Shown here piece by piece: positions 1 to 7,068 of a stretch of 64,000 bases of DNA. The stretch is taken from contig CP070896.1 in NCBI GenBank assembly GCA_017084465.1, forward strand, positions 248,001 through 312,000. Direction: 5' to 3'. Numbering within the stretch: the first letter of the stretch is position 1; the number at the start of each line of letters is the position of its first letter. The notes beneath the pieces are model-generated. The model saw nothing but the letters and a program-made list of their open reading frames with translations, had not been told where the DNA came from and did no database searches. The stretch is from Lacrimispora xylanisolvens. GTDB taxonomy: Bacteria > Bacillota > Clostridia > Lachnospirales > Lachnospiraceae. The position numbers and the translations under genes are program-made.

Positions 1-359
1 GGCTGTAGTCGTTGTCTTACCTGCACCCTGCAAACCAGCCATCAAAATGACTGTAATCTCACTTGCGGGCTTCAGTTCTATTTCTGTTGTTTCAGAACCC
101 ATAAGTTTCACAAGTTCTTCATTAACAATCTTTATTACCATCTGGCCGGGAGTAAGGCTGTTCTGGACATCCTGTCCAATGGCTCTCTCCTGCACAGCAT
201 TGATAAACTGTTTTACTACCTTAAAGTTAACATCTGCTTCCAAAAGAGCCATCTTAACTTCTTTAAGGCTGTCTTTACATCTGCTTCGGACAAACGTCCT
301 TTGCCTCTTAAATTCTTAAATACATTCTGTAACTTATCGGATAAGCTCTCAAAAGCCAT
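1..359 (-). CDS. ffh: Signal recognition particle GTPase Ffh, N-terminal part (runs off window, one frame break)
   Basis: Ffh binds 4.5S RNA and signal sequences of nascent chains and delivers ribosomes to FtsY at the membrane. The translation starts MAFESLSDKLQNVFKNLRGK, the typical helical N domain, and reaches the P-loop GLQGAGKTT at the window edge, where the G domain begins. The start at 359 has an AGGAGGGCG ribosome site and lies 11 bp after ylxM, the usual ylxM-ffh pair. The frame is lost near 265-268: adding one G to the GG run restores ALKEVKMALLEADVNFKVV. Such an essential gene is unlikely to be broken, so I treat the shift as a sequence error. The C-terminal M domain lies outside the window. 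Confidence 0.93.
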
Positions 360-370
360 CTAACGCCCTC

Positions 371-721
371 CTAATGAGCTTCCAGCTCGATGATTTCGCC
401 CGATATCTCTTCGATGCGATGGATCAGACTCATATCCTTTGTATCGGCAAACTGTGCCGTCAAATTCCGGATTTCTCTTGCCAGTCTCTTGGTTTTTTCA
501 AATTTTTCTACCAGATGAAGCTTTTCTTCATAGCCCTCTAATATCTTATCACATCGCTTTACAAGATCATGAACGCCCTGACGGCTGATTCCCTGTTCCT
601 GTGCAATCTCACTGAGGGATAAATCGTACAATACCACATCTTCATAGATGTTTCTTTGATGCTCTGTCAGCAGAGCTCCGTAGAAATCATACAAAAGTCC
701 CTGTCTTGCTATCTTCTCCAT
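371..721 (-). CDS. ylxM: YlxM, helix-turn-helix protein of the SRP operon
   Basis: Protein of 116 residues beginning MEKIARQGLLYDFYGALL, the standard start of the YlxM/p13 family. It carries a sigma-70 region-4-like helix-turn-helix (LSLSEIAQEQGISRQGVHDL, about residues 33-52) and a C-terminal coiled helix. In streptococci YlxM is a cofactor that modulates the SRP GTPases; its role here is inferred from the adjacent ffh. A longer reading frame extends to 841, but that extension is not family-like and covers a strong promoter, so 721 was chosen. The ribosome site is a modest AGGTGAT. Confidence 0.88.
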   Translation of the reverse strand: MEKIARQGLLYDFYGALLTEHQRNIYEDVVLYDLSLSEIAQEQGISRQGVHDLVKRCDKILEGYEEKLHLVEKFEKTKRLAREIRNLTAQFADTKDMSLIHRIEEISGEIIELEAH

Positions 722-736
722 ATCATCACCTGTGAT

Positions 737-765
737 ATCATACAATACTTTTTTTAAGGTGTCAA
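737..765 (-). promoter_or_regulatory. Sigma-A-type promoter for ylxM-ffh
   Basis: On the minus strand TTGACA (760-765) is followed after exactly 17 bp by TATGAT (737-742), a near-consensus promoter. It lies between the hydrolase stop (808) and the ylxM start (721). The predicted start of transcription near 730 leaves a leader of only about 10 nt. Confidence 0.7.
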
Positions 766-807
766 GTATTTTTTCTTTACACCCTTCAAAAAAAATCGGG
801 TTTCCCC

Positions 808-1473
808 TTACTCCCGGTTCATGATAAATCTTTTCATACAAAAATAAAGCTTTCTGCTGTGAATTACATAACTTCCATGGGTCTCCCCAGGCAGAATCCT
901 TAAAAAACTGGTCTTAATCTTTGATGCCAGATACTCTGTATGAGATGGAAGTACCATATCCCTTTCACCAGCCAGTATGAGAGTTGGAACAGTAATCTGT
1001 TCCAGTTCCTTACCGGAGATCTGTGGTTCGTTTAACATCATAAACACCTTGGGATCACGAAACAGAAACCCAAGAAGTCCAAACAGAATCAACCATCTGC
1101 GTTTCATCCCTTCCGGATAGGCATTGGCACCGCAGATTACCATTCTGGAAAAGAGCCGGGGATACTTTACAGCTGCCACAAGCCCGATGATTCCTCCGTC
1201 GCTGAATCCACAGTAAATGGGACGGTCCAGTTCTAAGAGCCGGATGAACTCCGCCACATCCTTTGCCATTTTATCATAACTGATATTCTCTTTTCCGGAG
1301 CTTTTTCCATGTCCTCTGGAATCCAGGGCATATACTGTAAAAACATTTACCAGCAGATCTGCAGTCTCTTTAAAGATCCTGTGGTCTTCCCCGTTTCCAT
1401 GGACCAGAATCACAGCCGGTCCTTTGCCCGATACTTCATAATGAAGCCGGATCCCGTTTACTGTTATAAACAC
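808..1473 (-). CDS. Alpha/beta-fold hydrolase
   Basis: A 221-residue hydrolase of the alpha/beta superfamily; substrate unknown. Visible elements are the oxyanion-hole loop LVHGNGEDHRIF, the DSRGHGKS turn after strand 4, and the nucleophile elbow CGFSDGGIIG, in which the catalytic residue is Ser within G-F-S-D-G-G. The acid is probably the Asp of AGERDMVLPSHT and the base the His of GETHGSYV, completing a Ser-Asp-His triad. No signal peptide. It lies 11 bp after the glyoxalase-like gene on the same strand. Carboxylesterase or proline-iminopeptidase-like activity cannot be told apart from sequence. Confidence 0.85.
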   Translation of the reverse strand: MFITVNGIRLHYEVSGKGPAVILVHGNGEDHRIFKETADLLVNVFTVYALDSRGHGKSSGKENISYDKMAKDVAEFIRLLELDRPIYCGFSDGGIIGLVAAVKYPRLFSRMVICGANAYPEGMKRRWLILFGLLGFLFRDPKVFMMLNEPQISGKELEQITVPTLILAGERDMVLPSHTEYLASKIKTSFLRILPGETHGSYVIHSRKLYFCMKRFIMNRE

Positions 1474-1484
1474 CTGATTTCTCC

Positions 1485-1850
1485 TTATTTAGCAGGAACT
1501 ATTTCCAGCCAGTATCCGTCCGGATCACTGATAAAATAAATTCCCATTCCTGGATTCTCAAAGCAGATTACACCCATCTCCTTATGCTTTTTATAGCAGG
1601 CTTCATATTCATCGGTATGAAAAGCAAGATGGAATTCACATTCGCCCAGATTATAAGGTTCCGTGCGATCCGTTAAATAAGTCAGTTCCAGTGTGAAATC
1701 AGTTTTACCATCTCCTAAATAAACCAGGCGGAAGGACCCATCTGCAGCCGTCTTTTCCCGTACCGGAAAGAGACCAAGTGCTTCTTTATAAAATTTCAGA
1801 CTTTTTTCCAGATCAAGTACATTAAAATTGAAGTGATTGAAGGTAATCAT
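1485..1850 (-). CDS. VOC (glyoxalase/bleomycin resistance) family protein
   Basis: A 121-residue single-copy vicinal-oxygen-chelate protein made of two beta-alpha-beta-beta-beta modules. It starts MITFNHFNFNVLDLEKSLKF, and the second module ends with the family pattern YFISDPDGYWLEIVP. Candidate metal ligands are His6, the His of EFHLAF and the Glu of WLEIVP, as in lactoylglutathione lyase (GloA), which it resembles most in layout. It could act on methylglyoxal-type adducts, but small VOC proteins are functionally diverse and no substrate is claimed. A strong ribosome site (AAGGAGAG) precedes the start. It precedes the hydrolase in the same transcriptional direction. Confidence 0.83.
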   Translation of the reverse strand: MITFNHFNFNVLDLEKSLKFYKEALGLFPVREKTAADGSFRLVYLGDGKTDFTLELTYLTDRTEPYNLGECEFHLAFHTDEYEACYKKHKEMGVICFENPGMGIYFISDPDGYWLEIVPAK

Positions 1851-1867
1851 GACGGTTCTCTCCTTTT

Positions 1868-1900
1868 CAAAAAGAGTCCGACCTTATAAAAAGCCGGACT
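1868..1900 (-). terminator. Intrinsic terminator after serS
   Basis: On the minus strand an inverted repeat AGTCCGGC / GTCGGACT closes a loop of about 10 nt and is followed by CTTTTTG. It lies directly after the serS stop and before the glyoxalase-like gene. Confidence 0.7.
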
Positions 1901-1908
1901 AAACGTTA

Positions 1909-3197
1909 TTACTTCTTTGGTACAAGTGCTTTCATACCGCCCATATATGGCTGTAATGCCTCAGGAATCTTCACAGTTCCATCTGCCTGTAAGTTATTCT
2001 CTAAGAAAGCAATAAGCATTCTGGGGGGAGCCACAACCGTATTATTCAGTGTGTGGGCAAAGTATTTCTGACCATCTTCACCAGATACACGGATCTTTAA
2101 TCTTCTTGCCTGTGCATCTCCTAAATTGGAACAGCTTCCAACTTCAAAATATTTCTTCTGTCTTGGAGACCATGCTTCTACGTCCACAGATTTTACCTTT
2201 AGATCGGCAAGATCGCCGGAACAGCACTCTAAAGTTCTTACCGGGATATCCAGAGTTCTGAATAAATCAACAGTGTTCTGCCACAGTTTCTCATACCAGT
2301 CCATGCTCTCTTCCGGTTTGCAGACAACAATCATCTCCTGCTTCTCAAACTGATGAATACGGTAAACACCGCGCTCCTCCAGTCCATGAGCTCCCTTTTC
2401 TTTTCTAAAGCATGGAGAATAGCTGGTAAGTGTCTGAGGAAGCTTTGATTCAGGAAGGATGGTATCAATAAATTTTCCAATCATGGAATGCTCACTGGTA
2501 CCGATTAAATACAGATCCTCTCCTTCTATTTTATACATCATGGCATCCATCTCAGCAAAGCTCATAACTCCGGTCACTACTTCACTGCGGATCATAAAAG
2601 GAGGGATGCAGTAAGTAAAGCCCCGGTCAATCATAAAATCTCTTGCATAGGAAATGACAGAGGAGTGAAGTCTTGCAATATCACCCATCAGATAATAGAA
2701 GCCATTGCCTGCAACCTTTCTTGCACTGTCAAGGTCGATTCCATCAAAGCTTTCCATTATTTCTGCATGGTATGGGATATCAAACTCCGGCACTACAGGC
2801 TCACCGTAACGCTGCACTTCCACATTCTCGCTGTCATCCTTACCAATTGGAACACTGGGATCTATAATGTTTGGAATGGTCATCATGATCTTTTGATCTT
2901 TTCATCCAGTTCGCTTTCCTTCTTCTCCAGTTCAGCCAGATGGTCGGAAGCATCAGTTACCAACCGCTTCAACTCTTCTGCTTCTTCTTTCTTTCCCTGT
3001 CCCATCAAGGCACCGATCTGTTTGGAAAGTTTGTTGCGTTCCGCTCTTAAAGCATCTCCTTCCTGCTTTGCTGCGCGGTTTTGCTCGTCCAGTTCGATGA
3101 CTTCATCAACCAGCACAAGCTTGCTGTCCTGAAATTTATTTTTGATGTTCTGCTTTACAATTTCAGGATTTTCTCTTACAAACTTTAAATCTAACAT
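1909..3197 (-). CDS. serS: Seryl-tRNA synthetase (divergent type, one frame break)
   Basis: Charges tRNA-Ser with serine. Residues 1-104 form the coiled-coil tRNA-binding arm (MLDLKFVRENPEIVKQNI), followed by the class II catalytic core. Motif 2 is visible (FRKEKGAHGLEERG) as is motif 3 (NTVVAPPRMLIAFLENN), giving about 429 residues, normal for the family. The frame breaks at 2891-2894, where adding one A to an AAAA run restores KIKKIMMTIPNIIDPSVP. The serine-binding TxE loop reads LIGTSEHSMIGKF instead of the usual bacterial IPTAEVPLTN, so this belongs to a divergent SerRS clade. Only about 75 bp separate it from the terminator upstream and no T-box could be made out there. Confidence 0.93.
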
Positions 3198-3271
3198 GGT
3201 ATTCCTCCTGGTTTTTCCTCAATATTTTCTGCGAATCCAATCCGCATAATAATCTGCCGTTGATTATACTA

Positions 3272-3299
3272 CAAAAAAAGGGCAAAGAAAAGCCCTTTT
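3272..3299 (-). terminator. Intrinsic terminator after the pyridoxal kinase gene
   Basis: Minus-strand hairpin AAAAGGGC / GCCCTTTT with a short loop, running into a seven-T tract. It marks the end of the long minus-strand gene run that begins near 25.1 kb and separates it from serS. Confidence 0.8.
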
Positions 3300-3327
3300 C
3301 CTAAAATTCCCCATCTCTCTTCCGATT

Positions 3328-4167
3328 TTACTGACGAATAAGCAAAGACAGGATCTCTTCAAAACAAACTCCATTCTCTATGGGTACGTTCAGCTCATCC
3401 GAAACAAGAATACTCTTTTTAACAAAATGGGCTGCTTTTTTTACATTTTCCGGCAAAGGCACACCTTTGACAGCCTGGGCTGCTATGATACTGGCAAATA
3501 CATCGCCGGTACCAGGTCTGTCATTACCAGCTTTTAAAGACTTTAGATACTTAACCTCTAAGCCCTTTTCTGCCACCACGTTGGTGACAAAAGCTCCTTC
3601 CCTCACTCCTGTAATGACCACCGAGTCAGGGCCCATGCTTATTATTTCCTGCGCCATATCAGCCAGTTCTTTTCGGGTCCAGCCAGTCTGTCGGTACTGT
3701 CTTCCTGTAAGAATACAGGCTTCCGTCAGGTTTGGAGTTACAATATCACCGGATTCCACCAGGGTTCTCATGCGGCTGCACATCTCTTTTGTATAGGTCT
3801 GGTAGGCCTTCCCGTTATCTCCCATAATGGGATCAATGATAACCATGGTTTTTTCTGTCTTAAAATTCCGGATCATATCAGTAACGATATCGATCTGAGC
3901 CTCGGAACCTAAAAACCCGGTAAAAATACCATCAAAATCAAGATTCAGTTTTTTCCACTGCTCCAGATACAAAGGCATCTTATCGGTGTAATCATCGAAA
4001 AAGCAGGTTGGAAAACCGGTGTGATTGGATAATATGGAAGTTGGAACCGGACAGCACTGCACCTTTAATGCAGATATAACTGGCATGGCCACTGTTAAGG
4101 AGCAGCGGCCATAGCCTGAAAGGTCATGAATTGCAGCTATTTTTTTCTGTTTACTTTCTTTTGTCAT
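3328..4167 (-). CDS. pdxY: Pyridoxal/pyridoxamine kinase
   Basis: Phosphorylates vitamin B6 vitamers with ATP in the salvage route to pyridoxal phosphate. It is a ribokinase-superfamily protein of 279 residues. It has the pyridoxal-binding N-terminus IHDLSGYGRCSLTVAMPV, the IDPIMGDNGKAY segment and the ATP/anion-hole signature RPGTGDVFASI near the C-terminus, which holds the catalytic Asp. I chose the start MTKESKQKK at 4167, because the longer frame to 4218 only adds non-family residues overlapping the upstream gene. It is the last gene of the long minus-strand run, 10 bp after an ECF substrate-binding protein, suggesting a B6 uptake-and-trapping pair. Confidence 0.9.
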   Translation of the reverse strand: MTKESKQKKIAAIHDLSGYGRCSLTVAMPVISALKVQCCPVPTSILSNHTGFPTCFFDDYTDKMPLYLEQWKKLNLDFDGIFTGFLGSEAQIDIVTDMIRNFKTEKTMVIIDPIMGDNGKAYQTYTKEMCSRMRTLVESGDIVTPNLTEACILTGRQYRQTGWTRKELADMAQEIISMGPDSVVITGVREGAFVTNVVAEKGLEVKYLKSLKAGNDRPGTGDVFASIIAAQAVKGVPLPENVKKAAHFVKKSILVSDELNVPIENGVCFEEILSLLIRQ

Positions 4168-4177
4168 ACGAATGCTC

Positions 4178-4766
4178 CTAAGATATTCTGGAAAATAACC
4201 CTGACCGCACCAATGCATTTCTAAGGGGCATATAAATCAGAACAGACACAATCCCCGAAGTTACCGCATTGATGGAAGTGGAAGCAACGTTGTAAACCAG
4301 AGCTAAGTCTGCTGCCGGTTTTCCAAGAATAAGAAGCTTGTAAAAATATCCCACCACAGGGTCAAAAATCACATTAAATAAAAGTCCGGCAACTGCCGCC
4401 AGTATGGTCCACTTTAAGATATGCCTGCTGTTACCTGATTCATTGATCTTACCAATCCGATGGGCAACCAATCCTGTAATCAGTCCGATACACAATTTTA
4501 AAACAAATGTCTTCGGAGCATAAATTATATAAACCGGATCGAATAAATCACCGATGGTCATCCCCGATTGCACCGCCAAGACCGCCATATAATCCCCCAA
4601 GAAGCAGTGCACCAAGTACACAGACCGCATTGCCTAAGTGAATGGAAGTGGCATCTCCTCCCGGAAGTGTTATTTTAAACTGAAGAAATGTGAAAACCAC
4701 ATAAGACATGGCTGCAAAAAGCCCGGTCAGTGAAACTTTGTGAATGGTCTTATTTGTCTGATTCAT
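4178..4766 (-). CDS. ECF transporter S component, probable vitamin B6 precursor uptake (one frame break)
   Basis: A membrane S protein that would capture a vitamin for the shared EcfAAT energy-coupling module. The reconstructed 195-residue chain has about six hydrophobic helices and starts MNQTNKTIHKVSLTGLFAAM with ribosome site GGGAGGAATT. The small-residue segment GLYGGLGGAIG is typical of S components. The frame breaks at about 4553-4558: removing one G from GGGG joins GGLGGAIG to MTIGDLFDP. No ecfA or ecfT gene is present here, as expected for a group II system. Neighbourhood with pyridoxal kinase suggests a PdxU-like pyridoxine transporter; this assignment is inference. Confidence 0.82.
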
Positions 4767-4862
4767 GGATAATTCCTCCCTTGCTGCTTTTATTGCACTT
4801 AATCTTAGCACGCAAGTGGAGTGATATAAATATCCAGTTTTGACTTATTAAACCATACCAGT

Positions 4863-5522
4863 CTAATCGTGGGATTCCACGCAGATCAGTACACCGGAAT
4901 CAAATTCAATGGAACCGGACTCTCCTGTCAGTTCATTGCTGATGCAAAGGCTAGTCCCTATGGAAATATCTTTTTTCGTAAGTGGGTATTTAAATCCATT
5001 AAGAGTAATTCCTTTTACTTCCATACTCAGAGGAAGAAAGGAAATATAAGTGCCCCACATTTTTTCCGCTTCGAAAACTCTTCCTTTATCTAAGACCGTA
5101 ATCCAGTTTTTAGGATCTACTATGGAAGCATCTATTCCCTGCTTTAAACAGAAATAAAGCAAATGAAGATTGCCCATAAAGTGATCAAGCCTGCCTCCGG
5201 TTGCTCCCAGAAGCACAAGCTTCCTGCACCCTAAATTCATAGCAGTAGAGATGGCCAGTTCTGTATCTGTCTCATCCTTTTCCGGCTTGTGTATATCCCA
5301 TGTGATCTCACCTGAAGAACTCCGGTATTGGGAAAGAACCGATTCATCCACAGTGTCAAAATCACCCACTACCGCATCCGGCTTTAAATCAAGCTGTGAC
5401 AGGGCTGTAAGACCTCCATCAACTGCAATGATTTTATCAAAGGTCTGATCTGCCAGAAAAGTCCTGGCAAAATCAAAATCTATGGTTCCTCCCGTAACGA
5501 TTAATCCAGTCCGTTCTTTCAC
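4863..5522 (-). CDS. thiN: Thiamine diphosphokinase
   Basis: Transfers pyrophosphate from ATP to thiamine to give thiamine diphosphate, the salvage step. The 219-residue protein shows family hallmarks: VDGGLTAL, VGDFDTV, the acidic metal/ATP motif KDETDTELA and GATGGRLDH, followed by a C-terminal beta-sandwich thiamine-binding domain (about 140-219). The start overlaps the rpe stop by 4 bp, indicating translational coupling. No TPP riboswitch is visible, consistent with its internal operon position. Confidence 0.93.
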   Translation of the reverse strand: MKERTGLIVTGGTIDFDFARTFLADQTFDKIIAVDGGLTALSQLDLKPDAVVGDFDTVDESVLSQYRSSSGEITWDIHKPEKDETDTELAISTAMNLGCRKLVLLGATGGRLDHFMGNLHLLYFCLKQGIDASIVDPKNWITVLDKGRVFEAEKMWGTYISFLPLSMEVKGITLNGFKYPLTKKDISIGTSLCISNELTGESGSIEFDSGVLICVESHD

Positions 5523-6181
5523 CTTTCATATTCCTCAAAAATATCCAAAAATTTTCTGGTATTGGCTGCTGCGTCACCTTTAAATACAGCAGATCCTGCT
5601 ACAAAAACATTGGCACCTGCTTCAATGAGATCTCTTACATTATCGCAGGTAACACCACCATCGACCTGTATATCAGTCTCCAGTCCCCGCCGTTTTATCA
5701 TCGAGCGCAGATTTCTTACCTTTTCCAATGTGTACGGTATAAATTTCTGTCCGCCAAATCCCGGGTTCACAGTCATGATCAGTACCATATCAAGTTCTGG
5801 CAAAATACAATCAAGAACAGACAGCGGGGTGGCAGGGTTTAACGCAACCCCGGCCTTTAGTCCGGCCTCCTTAATCTGGTTAACCGTCCTGTCTAAATGC
5901 CTGCATGCCTCCGCGTGAACGCAGATTAAATCTGCACCGGCCGCTTTGATATCTGAAATATATCGCCCCGGCTCCTCCACCATCATATGAACATCAAATA
6001 TACGGTCTGTGCAGCTTCTAAGGCTGGCAATCACCGGCATTCCAAATGAAATGCTGGGTACAAACGCGCCATCCATTACATCGAGATGAATATACCGGGC
6101 TCCCGCATTTGCAGTATCGGTCACCTGTTGTCCAAGATTTTTAAAGTCTGCCGCTAAGATTGAGGGGGCAAGTATAAGCAT
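5519..6181 (-). CDS. rpe: Ribulose-phosphate 3-epimerase
   Basis: Interconverts ribulose 5-phosphate and xylulose 5-phosphate in the pentose phosphate pathway. It is a TIM barrel of 220 residues, full length. Visible metal and catalytic regions are IHLDVMDGAFVPSISFG, the histidine of VHAEAC, TVNPGFGGQKFI, QVDGGV with the second catalytic Asp, and the phosphate-gripping VAGSAVF. It starts one base after rsgA ends and overlaps thiN. The rsgA-rpe-thiN order is conserved in Firmicutes. Confidence 0.96.
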   Translation of the reverse strand: MLILAPSILAADFKNLGQQVTDTANAGARYIHLDVMDGAFVPSISFGMPVIASLRSCTDRIFDVHMMVEEPGRYISDIKAAGADLICVHAEACRHLDRTVNQIKEAGLKAGVALNPATPLSVLDCILPELDMVLIMTVNPGFGGQKFIPYTLEKVRNLRSMIKRRGLETDIQVDGGVTCDNVRDLIEAGANVFVAGSAVFKGDAAANTRKFLDIFEEYER

Positions 6182-6182
6182 G

Positions 6183-7058
6183 TTAGTATCTCCTTTTTTC
6201 TTTCAGTTCCTCATACAGAAGCCGGTAATTATCATAACGGCTCTGACTGATTTTTCCTTCTGTGACGGCATCTTTTACGCCGCAGACTTTCTCGCCAATG
6301 TGCACACAGCCCAATCGGCAGTCTGGCTCATAGGGTTCAAATTCAGGAAAATATTCCTTTAACCGGCCACACTCCATGTCCTCTAAATACATGGAGCTAA
6401 AGCCGGGTGTATCCATCATATAGGTCTGGTTGCCAATTCCAAATAACTCCGAGTGTCTGGTGGTATGTTTCCCCCTCTGGATCTTTTCACTGATCCGTGC
6501 TGTTTCCATCTCTGCTTCCGGATAAAGCAGATTGGTCAGGGATGACTTACCAACACCGGATGGTCCGGCCAGAACCGTGGTTTTTCCTGCAAGAATATCT
6601 CTCACAGTACCAATTCCTTTATTCTCATAAATGCTTGTAAAATAAACGGGATAACCGGCTGCCTCATACATCTTACGCAGATCTGCCATTTTTTCATGTT
6701 CTGTCAGATCAATTTTATTAAAGCAGATATGAACGGGCACATCCTGAGATTCCATCATAACCAGAAAACGATCCAGCAGATTGAAATTAGGTTCCGGGTG
6801 AGTAATGGAAAACACAACCAGTGCCTGATCCACATTGGCAACCGCAGGGCGCACCAGGGCGTTTTTTCTGGGCAAAATCTCTTCAATGTTTCCTTTTTGC
6901 TCTGCTTCATCAAGAACGGTAATCTCCACATCATCTCCTACAAGAGGTTTCACATTTCTGTTCCGGAATATTCCCTTGGCCTTACATTCGTAAAGATTCC
7001 CTTCTTTACTGTGGACATAATAAAATCCAGCAATCCCTTTTAATATTTTTCCTGTCAT
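6183..7058 (-). CDS. rsgA: Ribosome small-subunit-dependent GTPase RsgA
   Basis: Circularly permuted GTPase that checks late 30S subunit assembly. The order of motifs shows the permutation: OB fold (about 1-70), G4 FNKIDL, G5-like FTSIYENKG, then P-loop GPSGVGKSSLTN and G3 DTPGFSS. A C-terminal zinc knuckle follows (CRLGCVHIGEKVC, the Cys-x-Cys/His-x-Cys set). Length 291 is normal. It lies 10 bp after prkC, the standard prpC-prkC-rsgA cluster; PrkC phosphorylation of RsgA is known in Bacillus subtilis. Confidence 0.96.
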   Translation of the reverse strand: MTGKILKGIAGFYYVHSKEGNLYECKAKGIFRNRNVKPLVGDDVEITVLDEAEQKGNIEEILPRKNALVRPAVANVDQALVVFSITHPEPNFNLLDRFLVMMESQDVPVHICFNKIDLTEHEKMADLRKMYEAAGYPVYFTSIYENKGIGTVRDILAGKTTVLAGPSGVGKSSLTNLLYPEAEMETARISEKIQRGKHTTRHSELFGIGNQTYMMDTPGFSSMYLEDMECGRLKEYFPEFEPYEPDCRLGCVHIGEKVCGVKDAVTEGKISQSRYDNYRLLYEELKEKRRY

Positions 7059-7068
7059 ATACGCTTCC

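Noticed and set aside
3198..3271. T-box or other riboswitch before serS
   Set aside because: Only about 75 bp between terminator and ribosome site and no T-box core sequence seen.
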